Assembly: GCF_014451325.2 (NCBI RefSeq)
Contig: NZ_JACSCH020000011.1
Location: 1 to 64,000, forward strand
DNA length: 64,000 nt
Reading direction: 5' to 3'
Source: Streptomyces sp. CB02980
GTDB lineage: Bacteria; Actinomycetota; Actinomycetes; Streptomycetales; Streptomycetaceae
The position numbers and the translations under genes were made by a program. The notes under the pieces are model-generated. The model ran no database searches. It had not been told where the DNA came from and saw nothing but the letters and a program-made list of their open reading frames with translations. This document shows positions 33,480-41,785 of this stretch, piece after piece (position 1 is the stretch's first letter; every line of letters begins with the position of its first letter).

Positions 33480-34282
33480 TGAACCTCGACCGCTTCAGCG
33501 TCAACCAGATGACGGTCAAGCAGCTGTCCCTCCCCGACCTGGTCGCCCACTGCGTCCGGCTCGGCATCCCGGGCGTGGGACTGTGGCGCGAGCCGGTCCA
33601 GGAGTACGGCGTCGAGGCGGCGGCCGACCTGGTGCGGGACGCGGGGCTGACGGTCACCACCCTCTGCCGGGGCGGCTTCTTCACCTCGGACGGCTGGGAG
33701 GCGGAGAACCGGACGGCCATCGACGAGGCGGTCACGCTCGGCACGGACACCGTCGTCCTGGTCTCCGGCGGCCTCACCCCCGCCTTCCCGGACCTGGCAT
33801 CGGCCCGCGCCCGGATCACCGAGGCGATCGGCGCGCTGGCCCCCTACGCGGGGGAACGGGGAATCCGCCTGGCCGTCGAGCCCCTCCACCCCATGTACGC
33901 CGCCGACCGCTGCGCGGTCTCCACCCTGGACCAGGCACTGGCCGTCGCCGAGCGCTTCCCGCCCGAGCAGGTGGGCGTGGTGGTCGACACGTACCACCTC
34001 TGGTGGGACGACCGCGCCCCGGCGGCGGTGGAACGCGCGGGCGCTTCGGGCCGCATCCACTCCTTCCAGCTCGCCGACTGGACCACCCCCCTCCCGGCCG
34101 GCGTCCTGACCGGCCGAGGTCAACTGGGCACAGGCGCGATCGACCTCAGGGCCTGGGCCGACCTGACGGAGAAGGCGGGCTGGACGGGCCCGGTGGAGGT
34201 GGAGATCTTCAACGACGACCTGTGGTCGAGGGACGGCGTGGAGGTCCTGGAGGAGACGCTGGAACGCTTCCTGGAGGTGTGA
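33479..34282 (+). CDS. Sugar phosphate isomerase/epimerase family TIM-barrel protein
   Basis: 267 residues of the xylose-isomerase-like AP-endonuclease-2 fold. Metal-ligand segments are LAVEPLHPMYAADRCAVSTL, VGVVVDTYHLWWDD, IHSFQLADWTTP and GPVEVEIFNDDLWSRDG. It probably isomerises or epimerises a keto-sugar intermediate. ATG 33479 overlaps the DUF993 stop (TGATG); a GTG one codon upstream is also possible. Third gene of the LacI-controlled operon. Confidence 0.85.
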   Translation: MNLDRFSVNQMTVKQLSLPDLVAHCVRLGIPGVGLWREPVQEYGVEAAADLVRDAGLTVTTLCRGGFFTSDGWEAENRTAIDEAVTLGTDTVVLVSGGLTPAFPDLASARARITEAIGALAPYAGERGIRLAVEPLHPMYAADRCAVSTLDQALAVAERFPPEQVGVVVDTYHLWWDDRAPAAVERAGASGRIHSFQLADWTTPLPAGVLTGRGQLGTGAIDLRAWADLTEKAGWTGPVEVEIFNDDLWSRDGVEVLEETLERFLEV

Positions 34283-34315
34283 CGGACGAGCCCCGGCGGC
34301 GCCGCGCGTGGGCTG

Positions 34316-34732
34316 TCACTCGCCCGGGCGCCGCACGTCCTGCTGCTCGACCCCTTTGAGGACGCGAGCGACCGTGGCGAAGTCGTCGTCCCTGTGCAGG
34401 AGGGTCAGGCCGTGATGGACCGCCGTGGCGCAGAGAAGCAGATCCACGACACCCGCCGCGCGGTGCCGCCCCTTCTGCGTCAGCTTGTACTGGGCGGTCT
34501 CCACCCATCGCCACGCGTCCTTCGGGACGCGCACCGGCGCGAACATGGCAGCGAGGTCGTCATCGATCTCATCGCGGTCTTCCGCGTTCACGGCGCTGAA
34601 AAGGATCTCCGTCCGGATGGCCTCGCACATGCCGATGGCGCCTGTCTCGATCTCGGCGTCCCAGCGCCGCTGTGCGGCGGGATCGGTGCCCAGGTGGACG
34701 TACGCGCTGGTGTCGATGAGGTACGTGATCAC
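34316..34732 (-). CDS. vapC: VapC-type PIN domain ribonuclease toxin
   Basis: 138 residues with one PIN domain. Acidic active-site residues are visible: D7 (YLIDTSAY), E42 (IRTEILFS), D97 (GVVDLLLCATA) and D115-D117 (LHRDDDF). This fits an intact type II toxin that cleaves RNA. The start is GTG 34732, which overlaps the stop of the vapB-like remnant (GTGA), the classic vapBC arrangement. The antitoxin frame is disrupted, so this toxin may be orphan, weakly expressed or controlled by another VapB. Confidence 0.85.
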   Translation of the reverse strand: MITYLIDTSAYVHLGTDPAAQRRWDAEIETGAIGMCEAIRTEILFSAVNAEDRDEIDDDLAAMFAPVRVPKDAWRWVETAQYKLTQKGRHRAAGVVDLLLCATAVHHGLTLLHRDDDFATVARVLKGVEQQDVRRPGE

Positions 34733-34905
34733 TCGCCGTCCCCAGCGTGCTGGGCGGCCTTGCGGGCTTCCCAGTCCCGGCGTGTGCGCTCCAGCTCCCC
34801 GCGCGCGCCGCGCTCTGCGAGCCGCTGGAACGCCCCGGCGGTGATGCCGCCTTATGACCTCTTCCAGGGCCGTGTCGATCGTGTCCTTCTTCGTGGTCGT
34901 ACCGA
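34733..34905 (-). pseudogene. vapB: Frameshifted vapB antitoxin remnant
   Basis: On the minus strand one frame reads ELGTTTKKDTIDTALEEVIRR, a typical VapB N-terminal region, down to about 34850. The C-terminal half, ITAGAFQRLAERGARGELER onward to RKAAQHAGDGE, continues in another frame and ends in TGA overlapping the vapC start. The break lies at about 34845-34850 (CATAAGGCGGCATC): one extra base separates the halves, and the second frame has a TAA just upstream. The normal N-terminal strand before LGTTTKKD is also not recognisable. A sequencing error cannot be excluded. Confidence 0.65.
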
Positions 34906-34986
34906 GCTCCCCTGCCCCCGGTGCCCCGGAGGGGAGTTGTCCACAGGGCCGCCCACGCTGTCCGACCGGTTCGCTACCTTCGGGGC

Positions 34987-37218
34987 ATGTCCAACGAAGG
35001 TCGTGGGCCGGGATCGGCCGTGCTCGAAGGGGTCCTGGAGCGGATCACCTACGCCAATGAGGAGAGCGGGTACACGGTCGCCCGCGTCGACACCGGGCGC
35101 GGGGCCGGGGACCTGCTCACCGTGGTCGGGGCGCTGCTCGGCGCGCAGCCGGGGGAGTCGCTGCGGATGGAGGGCCGTTGGGGCTCGCATCCGCAGTACG
35201 GCAAGCAGTTCACCGTGGAGAACTACACGACCCTGCTGCCCGCCACGATCCAGGGCATTCGCCGCTATCTCGGCTCGGGTCTGGTCAAGGGCATCGGCCC
35301 CGTCTTCGCCGATCGCATCACCCAGCACTTCGGCCTGGACACCCTCCAGATCCTGGAGGAGGCCCCCGGCCGGCTGATCGAGGTCCCGGGCCTGGGTCCC
35401 AAGCGCACGAAGAAGATCAGCGCGGCCTGGGAGGAGCAGAAGGCGATCAAGGAGGTGATGGTCTTCCTCCAGGGCGTCGGCGTCTCCACCTCCATCGCGG
35501 TCCGGATCTACAAGAAGTACGGGGACGCCTCGATCTCGGTCGTGCGGAACCAGCCCTACCGGCTCGCCGCCGACGTCTGGGGCATCGGCTTCCTCACCGC
35601 CGACAAGATCGCCCAGGCCGTGGGCATACCCCACGACAGCCCGGACCGGGTGAAGGCCGGCCTGCAGTACGCCCTCTCGCAGTCCAGCGACCAGGGGCAC
35701 TGCTTCCTCCCCGAGGAGCGGTTGATCGCCGACGCGGTGAAGCTCCTCCAGGTCGACACCGGACTGGTCATCGAGTGCCTCGCCGAGTTGGCCGAGGACC
35801 CCGAGGGGGTCGTACGGGAGACGGTGCCGGGTCCCGAGGGGACGCCTGTCACCGCCGTGTACCTGATCCCCTTCCACCGGGCCGAGCTGTCGCTCGCCGG
35901 ACAGCTCCGGCGGCTGCTGCGGGCCGAGGAGGACCGGATGCCGGGCTTCCGGGACGTGGCCTGGGACAAGGCCCTCGCCTGGCTCGCGGACCGGACGGGG
36001 GCCTCGCTCGCGCCCGAGCAGGAGGAGGCCGTCCGGCTCGCGCTCACCCGGAAGGTTGCCGTGCTCACCGGCGGCCCGGGCTGCGGCAAGTCGTTCACGG
36101 TCCGCTCCATCGTGGAGCTGGCCCGCGCCAAGAAGGCCAAGGTCGTCCTCGCCGCCCCCACCGGGCGGGCGGCCAAGCGGCTCGCCGAGCTGACCGGCGC
36201 GGAGGCCTCCACCGTCCACCGGCTCCTGGAGCTGAAGCCGGGCGGCGACGCGGCCTACGACCGGGACCGGCCGCTCGACGCGGACCTGGTCGTGGTCGAC
36301 GAGGCCTCCATGCTCGACCTGCTCCTGGCGAACAAGCTGGTCAAGGCGGTCGCCCCCGGGGCTCATCTGCTGCTCGTGGGCGATGTGGACCAGCTCCCGT
36401 CGGTCGGCGCGGGCGAGGTCCTCGGCGATCTGCTCGCCCCGGGAAGCCCCGTACCGGCGGTCCGGCTGACCCGGATCTTCCGTCAGGCGCAGGAGTCCGG
36501 CGTCGTCACCAACGCGCACCGGATCAACGCCGGCACCCCGCCGAAGACCGAGGGCCTGCCGGACTTCTTCCTCTTCGTCGAGGAGGAGACCGAGGACGCC
36601 GCACGGGTCGCCGTGGATGTCGCGGCCCGGCGGATTCCGGCCAAGTTCGGCCTGGACCCCCGCCGTGACGTGCAGGTCCTCGCCCCCATGCACCGCGGCC
36701 CGGCCGGCGCGGGCTCGCTCAACGGGCTGCTGCAGCAGGTCATCACCCCGGGCCGCCCCGATCTGCCGGAGAAGCGGTTCGGCGGCCGGGTCTTCCGGGT
36801 TGGTGACAAGGTCACCCAGATCAGGAACAACTATGACAAGGGGGTCAACGGGGTCTTCAACGGCACGGTCGGTGTCGTGACCCAGCTGGACCTGGTCGAG
36901 CAGAAGCTGACGGTGCGGACGGACGAGGACGAGGAGGTGCCGTACGACTTCGACGAGCTGGACGAGCTCGCCCACGCCTACGCGGTCACCATCCACCGTT
37001 CGCAGGGCAGCGAGTATCCGGCCGTGGTGATTCCGGTCACGATGAGTGCCTGGATGATGCTTCAGCGGAACCTGCTCTACACGGCGGTGACCCGGGCGAA
37101 GAAGCTCGTGGTCCTCGTCGGCTCCCGGCGGGCGATCGCCCAGGCGGTCAGAACGGTCTCCGCAGGCAGACGCTTTACCGCACTCGCGTTTCGGCTCACA
37201 GGGAGCACCCCCGTGTGA
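34987..37218 (+). CDS. recD2: RecD2-type ATP-dependent 5'-3' DNA helicase (SF1B)
   Basis: 743 residues. An N-terminal OB-like domain (about 10-90, ITYANEESGYTVARVD) and helix-hairpin-helix region (VKGIGPVFADRITQHFG, EVPGLGPKRTKKI) distinguish RecD2 from RecD of RecBCD. The helicase core has Walker A TGGPGCGKSFTVRSIVELA (about residue 360), motif II VVVDEASMLD, LVGDVDQLPSVGAGEV, and the C-terminal motif AVTIHRSQGSEYPAVVIP. It unwinds DNA in repair or recombination without RecBC. A TACCTT -10 (34975-34980) lies 6 bases before the ATG, suggesting a leaderless transcript. Confidence 0.93.
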   Translation: MSNEGRGPGSAVLEGVLERITYANEESGYTVARVDTGRGAGDLLTVVGALLGAQPGESLRMEGRWGSHPQYGKQFTVENYTTLLPATIQGIRRYLGSGLVKGIGPVFADRITQHFGLDTLQILEEAPGRLIEVPGLGPKRTKKISAAWEEQKAIKEVMVFLQGVGVSTSIAVRIYKKYGDASISVVRNQPYRLAADVWGIGFLTADKIAQAVGIPHDSPDRVKAGLQYALSQSSDQGHCFLPEERLIADAVKLLQVDTGLVIECLAELAEDPEGVVRETVPGPEGTPVTAVYLIPFHRAELSLAGQLRRLLRAEEDRMPGFRDVAWDKALAWLADRTGASLAPEQEEAVRLALTRKVAVLTGGPGCGKSFTVRSIVELARAKKAKVVLAAPTGRAAKRLAELTGAEASTVHRLLELKPGGDAAYDRDRPLDADLVVVDEASMLDLLLANKLVKAVAPGAHLLLVGDVDQLPSVGAGEVLGDLLAPGSPVPAVRLTRIFRQAQESGVVTNAHRINAGTPPKTEGLPDFFLFVEEETEDAARVAVDVAARRIPAKFGLDPRRDVQVLAPMHRGPAGAGSLNGLLQQVITPGRPDLPEKRFGGRVFRVGDKVTQIRNNYDKGVNGVFNGTVGVVTQLDLVEQKLTVRTDEDEEVPYDFDELDELAHAYAVTIHRSQGSEYPAVVIPVTMSAWMMLQRNLLYTAVTRAKKLVVLVGSRRAIAQAVRTVSAGRRFTALAFRLTGSTPV

Positions 37219-37397
37219 AAGATCACGGAGGGCTACCGGAACCGGGGCGAAGGGGGCAGGATATGAAGGTTGGCGGCACTGAGTGCCGCCGATTGGCCCA
37301 ATGGTCGACCCCGAGTGCACTCTCCTGAGCCAAATGGGGGATGGTAGAGACAGTCAGGGCACCTCGAAGAAGAGGCACTACGTCGGTGAGGGATGAC

Positions 37398-38687
37398 GTG
37401 AGCGACAACTCTGTAGTACTGCGGTACGCGGACGGTGAATACACCTACCCGGTGGTCGAGAGCACCGTCGGCGACAAGGGCTTCGACATCGGGAAACTCC
37501 GAGCCCAGACCGGTCTGGTCACCCTGGACAGCGGATACGGCAACACCGCCGCCTATAAATCCGCGATCACCTACCTGGACGGTGAGCAGGGGATTCTGCG
37601 GTACCGCGGTTACCCCATCGAGCAGCTGGCCGAGCGCTCCACCTTCCTTGAGGTGGCGTACCTGCTGATCAACGGTGAGCTGCCCAAGGTCGACGAGCTG
37701 GCGACCTTCAAGAACGAGATCACGCAGCACACGCTCGTCCACGAGGACGTCAAGAACTTCTTCCGCGGTTTCCCGCGGGACGCCCACCCGATGGCGATGC
37801 TGTCCTCGGTGGTCTCCGCGCTGTCCACCTTCTACCAGGACAGCCACAACCCGTTCGACGAGGAGCAGCGCCACCTCTCCACGATCCGGCTGCTCGCCAA
37901 GCTGCCGACGATCGCGGCGTACGCGTACAAGAAGTCGATCGGCCACCCGTTCGTCTACCCGCGCAACGACCTCGGGTACGTCGAGAACTTCCTGCGCATG
38001 ACCTTCTCGGTCCCGGCGCAGGAGTACGACCTGGACCCGGTCGTCGTCAACGCGCTCGACAAGCTGCTGATCCTGCACGCGGACCACGAGCAGAACTGCT
38101 CGACCTCCACCGTGCGTCTGGTCGGCTCCTCGCAGGCGAACATGTTCGCCTCGATCTCCGCCGGCATCTCGGCCCTGTGGGGCCCGCTGCACGGTGGCGC
38201 CAACCAGTCGGTCCTGGAGATGCTCGAGGGCATCAAGGCCAACGGCGGCGATGTCGACTCCTTCATCCGCAAGGTGAAGAACAAGGAGGACGGCGTCCGC
38301 CTGATGGGCTTCGGCCACCGGGTGTACAAGTCCTTCGACCCGCGCGCCAAGATCATCAAGGCGGCGGCGCACGACGTCCTCTCGGCCCTCGGCAAGTCCG
38401 ACGAGCTGCTGGACATCGCGCTCAAGCTGGAGGAGCACGCGCTCTCCGACGAGTACTTCGTCTCGCGCAACCTCTACCCCAACGTGGACTTCTACACGGG
38501 CCTCATCTACCGCGCGATGGGCTTCCCGACCGAGATGTTCACCGTGCTCTTCGCGCTCGGCCGCCTGCCCGGCTGGATCGCCCAGTGGCACGAGATGATC
38601 AAGGAGCCCGGCTCCCGCATCGGCCGCCCGCGCCAGATCTACACCGGCGAGATCCTCCGCGACTTCGTTCCGGTCGAGGCGCGCTAG
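37398..38687 (+). CDS. citA: Citrate synthase
   Basis: 429 residues, type II (hexameric) length. It condenses oxaloacetate with acetyl-CoA. Catalytic and binding segments are ILHADHEQNCSTSTVRLVGS (first His), GPLHGGANQSVLEML (second His), GFGHRVYKSFDPRAKI (substrate Arg region) and IGRPRQIYTGEI near the C terminus. The start is taken as GTG 37398 (V/M-SDNSVVLRYADGEYTYP), matching the usual actinobacterial N terminus and preceded by GAGGGA; the frame is open to 37341. It ends at a strong terminator. Confidence 0.95.
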   Translation: MSDNSVVLRYADGEYTYPVVESTVGDKGFDIGKLRAQTGLVTLDSGYGNTAAYKSAITYLDGEQGILRYRGYPIEQLAERSTFLEVAYLLINGELPKVDELATFKNEITQHTLVHEDVKNFFRGFPRDAHPMAMLSSVVSALSTFYQDSHNPFDEEQRHLSTIRLLAKLPTIAAYAYKKSIGHPFVYPRNDLGYVENFLRMTFSVPAQEYDLDPVVVNALDKLLILHADHEQNCSTSTVRLVGSSQANMFASISAGISALWGPLHGGANQSVLEMLEGIKANGGDVDSFIRKVKNKEDGVRLMGFGHRVYKSFDPRAKIIKAAAHDVLSALGKSDELLDIALKLEEHALSDEYFVSRNLYPNVDFYTGLIYRAMGFPTEMFTVLFALGRLPGWIAQWHEMIKEPGSRIGRPRQIYTGEILRDFVPVEAR

Positions 38688-38759
38688 TCGCTGCGCCCGG
38701 GGTCGGCCCGCGTCGACTGCGGGCCGAGCCCTTGCGGCGAACGGGCCTCCGGAAAAAGA

Positions 38760-38810
38760 GGAAGCGCCCCGTCGTCGATCCCCCCACGGGTCGACGATCG
38801 GGGCGCTTCC
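38760..38810 (+). terminator. Strong terminator after citrate synthase
   Basis: The arm GGAAGCGCCCCG (38760-38771) extended by CGTCGA pairs with TCGACG followed by CGGGGCGCTTCC (ending 38810), giving a stem of about 20 bp with small mismatches and a short C-rich loop. AAAAAGA precedes it. There is no T-tract, as is common in Streptomyces. Confidence 0.8.
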
Positions 38811-38965
38811 CATGTCCCGGTGCGGATTCCCCCCACGGGATCCGGGCCGGGCGTCTGCGGGTGTCGCAGAAGCTATGCGGGTCGGCGCGACGCGGTCTGC
38901 CGGGGTACGTACGGGAGGGCCGCTCAAAGCTCCCCGGTGCACGTGCCCCGGCCAACGCTTGCCTG

Positions 38966-39008
38966 GAACGTCCCCCAAGACATTCCATGAACGTCCCCCA
39001 AGACGTTC
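38966..39008. repeat. Duplicated 20-bp hairpin motif
   Basis: GAACGTCCCCCAAGACATTC (38966-38985) and GAACGTCCCCCAAGACGTTC (38989-39008) are direct repeats with a 23-bp period. In the second, GAACGTC and GACGTTC pair perfectly around CCCCAA. They may be operators or RNA hairpins. Confidence 0.65.
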
Positions 39009-39112
39009 TCGGCATCGCCCACTTAGACTCGCGAACAGCCCAGATGGTTACCCCCCAATATCTGTGATCTAGGTCTCTTTGTGAAGGTCCTGTGCGTCAC
39101 ACGTGGGTGAAT

Positions 39113-41362
39113 TCACGTGAAGCGGCGTAGACGAAGGCTGTTGGATACGACGAAGACGGACGAAAAGGCCATCGCCAGGCCCGCGATCATCGGGTTCAGG
39201 AGTCCGGCCGCGGCGAGCGGCAGCGCCGCCACGTTGTAGCCGAAGGCCCAGCCGAGGTTGCCCTTGATCGTCGCCAGGGTGCGGCGGGCGAGCCGGATCG
39301 CGTCGGCCGCGACCCGCAGGTCGCCCCGTACCAGGGTCAGATCGCTCGCCTCGATCGCCGCGTCCGTGCCCGTCCCCATCGCCAGGCCCAGGTCCGCCGT
39401 GGCGAGGGCCGCCGCGTCGTTCACCCCGTCGCCGACCATCGCGACCGTCCGGCCCTCCGCCTGGAGCCGCCGGACCACCTCGGCCTTCTCCTCCGGCAGC
39501 ACCTCGGCGATCACCTCGTCGATGCCCACCTCCGCCGCCACGGCCTCCGCCACCGCCCGGTGGTCCCCGGTGAGGAGGACCGGCCGCAGTCCGAGGCCGC
39601 GCAGCCGCGCCACCGCCTCCGCGCTGGTGTCCTTGACGGTGTCCGCGACGGTCAGGGTGCCCCGGGCGACCCCGTCCCAGGCGACGTGGACGGCGCCGGG
39701 CTCCGCCCCCGTCGGCACGTCGACGCCCTCCGCCGTCAGCAGCGCGGCGCGGCCGACGAGGACCAGGTGGCCGTCGACCGAGCCGCGGACGCCGAGCCCG
39801 GGGACGTTCTCGAAGGTCTTCGGTACGGGAAGCTCCCCGCAGCGCTCGACGGCGCCGGCCGCGACCGCGCGGGCCACCGGGTGCTCGGAGGAGTGCTCCA
39901 GGGCCCCGGCCAGCCGGAGCAGCTCGGTCTCGTCGGTGGCGTCGGTGGCGTACTTCCCGCCGTACACGCGCACACCGGCCAGCCGCATCCGGCCCGTGGT
40001 GACCGTCCCGGTCTTGTCGAGGACGATCGTGTCGACGCGGCGGGTGGACTCCAGGACCTCGGGGCCCTTGATCAGGATGCCGAGCTGGGCGCCGCGGCCG
40101 GTGCCGACCATGAGTGCCGTCGGGGTCGCGAGGCCCAGGGCGCAGGGGCAGGCGATGATCAGGACGGCGACGGCGGCCGTGAAGGAGGCCGTCGGGTCGT
40201 CGGTCAGCAGCAGCCAGGTGACGAGGGTGCCGAGCGCGACGAGCAGCACGACCGGTACGAAGACGGCCGAGATCCGGTCGGCGAGCCGCTGCACCTCGGC
40301 CTTGCCGTTCTGGGCGTCCTCGACGAGCTTCGCCATCCGGGCGAGCTGGGTGTCGGCGCCGACCCGGGTGGCCCGGACGACGAGCCGGCCCGAGACGTTG
40401 ACGCAGCCGCCGGCGACGTCGCTGCCCGCGGTGACGTCCAGCGGCAGCGACTCGCCGGTGAGCAGGGAGGCGTCGACGGCCGACGCGCCTTCGGTGACGG
40501 TGCCGTCGGTGGCGATCTTCTCCCCGGGCCGTACGACGAAGAGGTCGTCGGTCCGCAGCGCGGCGACCGGCACCCGCACCTCCGTTCCCCCGCGCAGGAC
40601 GGCCACGTCCTTGGCGCCGAGTTCCATCAGGGCCCGGAGTGCCGCGCCCGCCTTCCTCTTGGCGCGGGCCTCCAGGTAGCGACCGAGGAGGATGAAGGTG
40701 ACGACCCCCGCCGCGACCTCCAGGTAGATCGCGGACGAGGCTTCGGAGCGGTCGACGGTCAGGTCGAAGCCGTGCCGCATGCCGGGCATGCCCGCGTCGC
40801 CGAGGAAGAGGGCCCAGAGCGACCAGCCGAAGGCGGCGAGGGTGCCGACCGAGACGAGGGTGTCCATGGTGGCGGCGCCGTGCCGGAGGTTGGTCCAGGC
40901 GGCCCGGTGGAAGGGCAGCCCGCCCCAGACGACGACGGGCGCGGCGAGGGTGAGGGAGAGCCACTGCCAGTTGTCGAACTGGAGGCTCGGGACCATGGCG
41001 AGCAGGACGACGGGCGCGGAGAGCAGTGCGGAGACGGTGAGCCGCTGCCGGAGGGAGGCGAGTTCGGGGTCCCGGGCGGGCTCCCGATCCTCCGGTGCGG
41101 CGGTCGGTTCGGGCTCCGGCGGCGGCGGTTCCTCGGCCGTGTAGCCGGTCTTGACGACGGTGGCGATCAGCGCGTCGACCCCGACCTCCGGCGGGTGTTC
41201 GATCCGCGCCTTCTCCGTGGCGTAGTTGACGGTCGCGGTCACCCCGTCGAGGCGGTTGAGCTTCTTCTCGACGCGGGCCGCGCACGAGGCGCAGGTCATC
41301 CCGCCGATCGTCAGCTCGGTGACCGCGACATCGACGGGGGGTGCGGTGGTGCTGGAGGTCAT
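39113..41362 (-). CDS. copA: Copper-translocating P1B-type ATPase
   Basis: 749 residues. An N-terminal heavy-metal domain has GMTCASC (about residues 20-26). Membrane segments follow, with the metal-site CPC in LIIACPCALGLATPTALM, the phosphorylation motif DKTGTVTTG, the P-domain MVGDGVNDAAALATADLG and the ATP-binding EHSSEHPVARAVAAG. It exports Cu(I) from the cytoplasm. ATG 41362 is preferred over TTG 41374. CopZ lies 73 bp upstream on the same strand, and a CsoR-type operator lies before copZ, so both are copper-induced. Confidence 0.93.
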   Translation of the reverse strand: MTSSTTAPPVDVAVTELTIGGMTCASCAARVEKKLNRLDGVTATVNYATEKARIEHPPEVGVDALIATVVKTGYTAEEPPPPEPEPTAAPEDREPARDPELASLRQRLTVSALLSAPVVLLAMVPSLQFDNWQWLSLTLAAPVVVWGGLPFHRAAWTNLRHGAATMDTLVSVGTLAAFGWSLWALFLGDAGMPGMRHGFDLTVDRSEASSAIYLEVAAGVVTFILLGRYLEARAKRKAGAALRALMELGAKDVAVLRGGTEVRVPVAALRTDDLFVVRPGEKIATDGTVTEGASAVDASLLTGESLPLDVTAGSDVAGGCVNVSGRLVVRATRVGADTQLARMAKLVEDAQNGKAEVQRLADRISAVFVPVVLLVALGTLVTWLLLTDDPTASFTAAVAVLIIACPCALGLATPTALMVGTGRGAQLGILIKGPEVLESTRRVDTIVLDKTGTVTTGRMRLAGVRVYGGKYATDATDETELLRLAGALEHSSEHPVARAVAAGAVERCGELPVPKTFENVPGLGVRGSVDGHLVLVGRAALLTAEGVDVPTGAEPGAVHVAWDGVARGTLTVADTVKDTSAEAVARLRGLGLRPVLLTGDHRAVAEAVAAEVGIDEVIAEVLPEEKAEVVRRLQAEGRTVAMVGDGVNDAAALATADLGLAMGTGTDAAIEASDLTLVRGDLRVAADAIRLARRTLATIKGNLGWAFGYNVAALPLAAAGLLNPMIAGLAMAFSSVFVVSNSLRLRRFT

Positions 41363-41435
41363 GTGCGGTTCCAAAGGGGAGCAGGGCCGTACCCGGTAAC
41401 GGTACGGCCCTGCGGGGTGTTGACGGGGGGAGTGG

Positions 41436-41660
41436 TCAGACCAGCTCGTAGCCGGCCTCGTCGACGGCGGCGCGGACGGCCTCCTCGTCGAGCGGGGCTG
41501 CGGAGACGACGGTCACCTGGCCGGTGGAGGCGACGGCCGTCACCGACGAGACGCCGGGAAGCTCGGAGATCTCGCTCGACACCGCGCCCTCGCAGTGGCC
41601 ACAGGTCATGCCCTTGACCTGGTAGACGGTGGTGAGGTCGGTCTTCGTCTCTGCGGTCAT
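41436..41660 (-). CDS. copZ: Copper chaperone (HMA domain)
   Basis: 74-residue single heavy-metal-associated domain with the Cu(I)-binding motif GMTCGHC (C20, C23). It delivers copper to CopA and perhaps to the repressor. It is the first gene of the copper operon. Its start has an AGGAGAACG site. Confidence 0.92.
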   Translation of the reverse strand: MTAETKTDLTTVYQVKGMTCGHCEGAVSSEISELPGVSSVTAVASTGQVTVVSAAPLDEEAVRAAVDEAGYELV

Positions 41661-41694
41661 GGCGTTCTCCTCGTGGGTTCAGGACCGTACGCCG

Positions 41695-41718
41695 GCAGTT
41701 TATACCCCTAGGGGGTAT
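41695..41718 (-). promoter_or_regulatory. CsoR-type copper operator over the copZ promoter
   Basis: ATACCCCTAGGGGGTAT (41702-41718) is the TACCCC/GGGGTA palindrome bound by CsoR repressors. Read on the minus strand it abuts a TATAAA -10 element, so binding would block polymerase. No csoR gene lies in the window. Confidence 0.85.
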
Positions 41719-41785
41719 GAAATCCAGTCGGGTCCGGCCGCGCCGCGCCGGTGACCCCGGCTGGAGCCTATGGTAAATACCCGAT

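Larger units (their letters stand above)
38688..39112. other. 425-bp convergent gap with terminator and repeated hairpins; possible small RNA
   Basis: After the citA terminator this region holds two copies of a 20-bp hairpin (38966-39008). It then becomes AT-richer, with a promoter-like ACTTAGACTCGCG (about 39021-39033) before the convergent copA 3' end. Promoter-like sequence in a tail-to-tail gap suggests a small RNA or short ORF. No convincing protein frame is seen. Confidence 0.45.
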
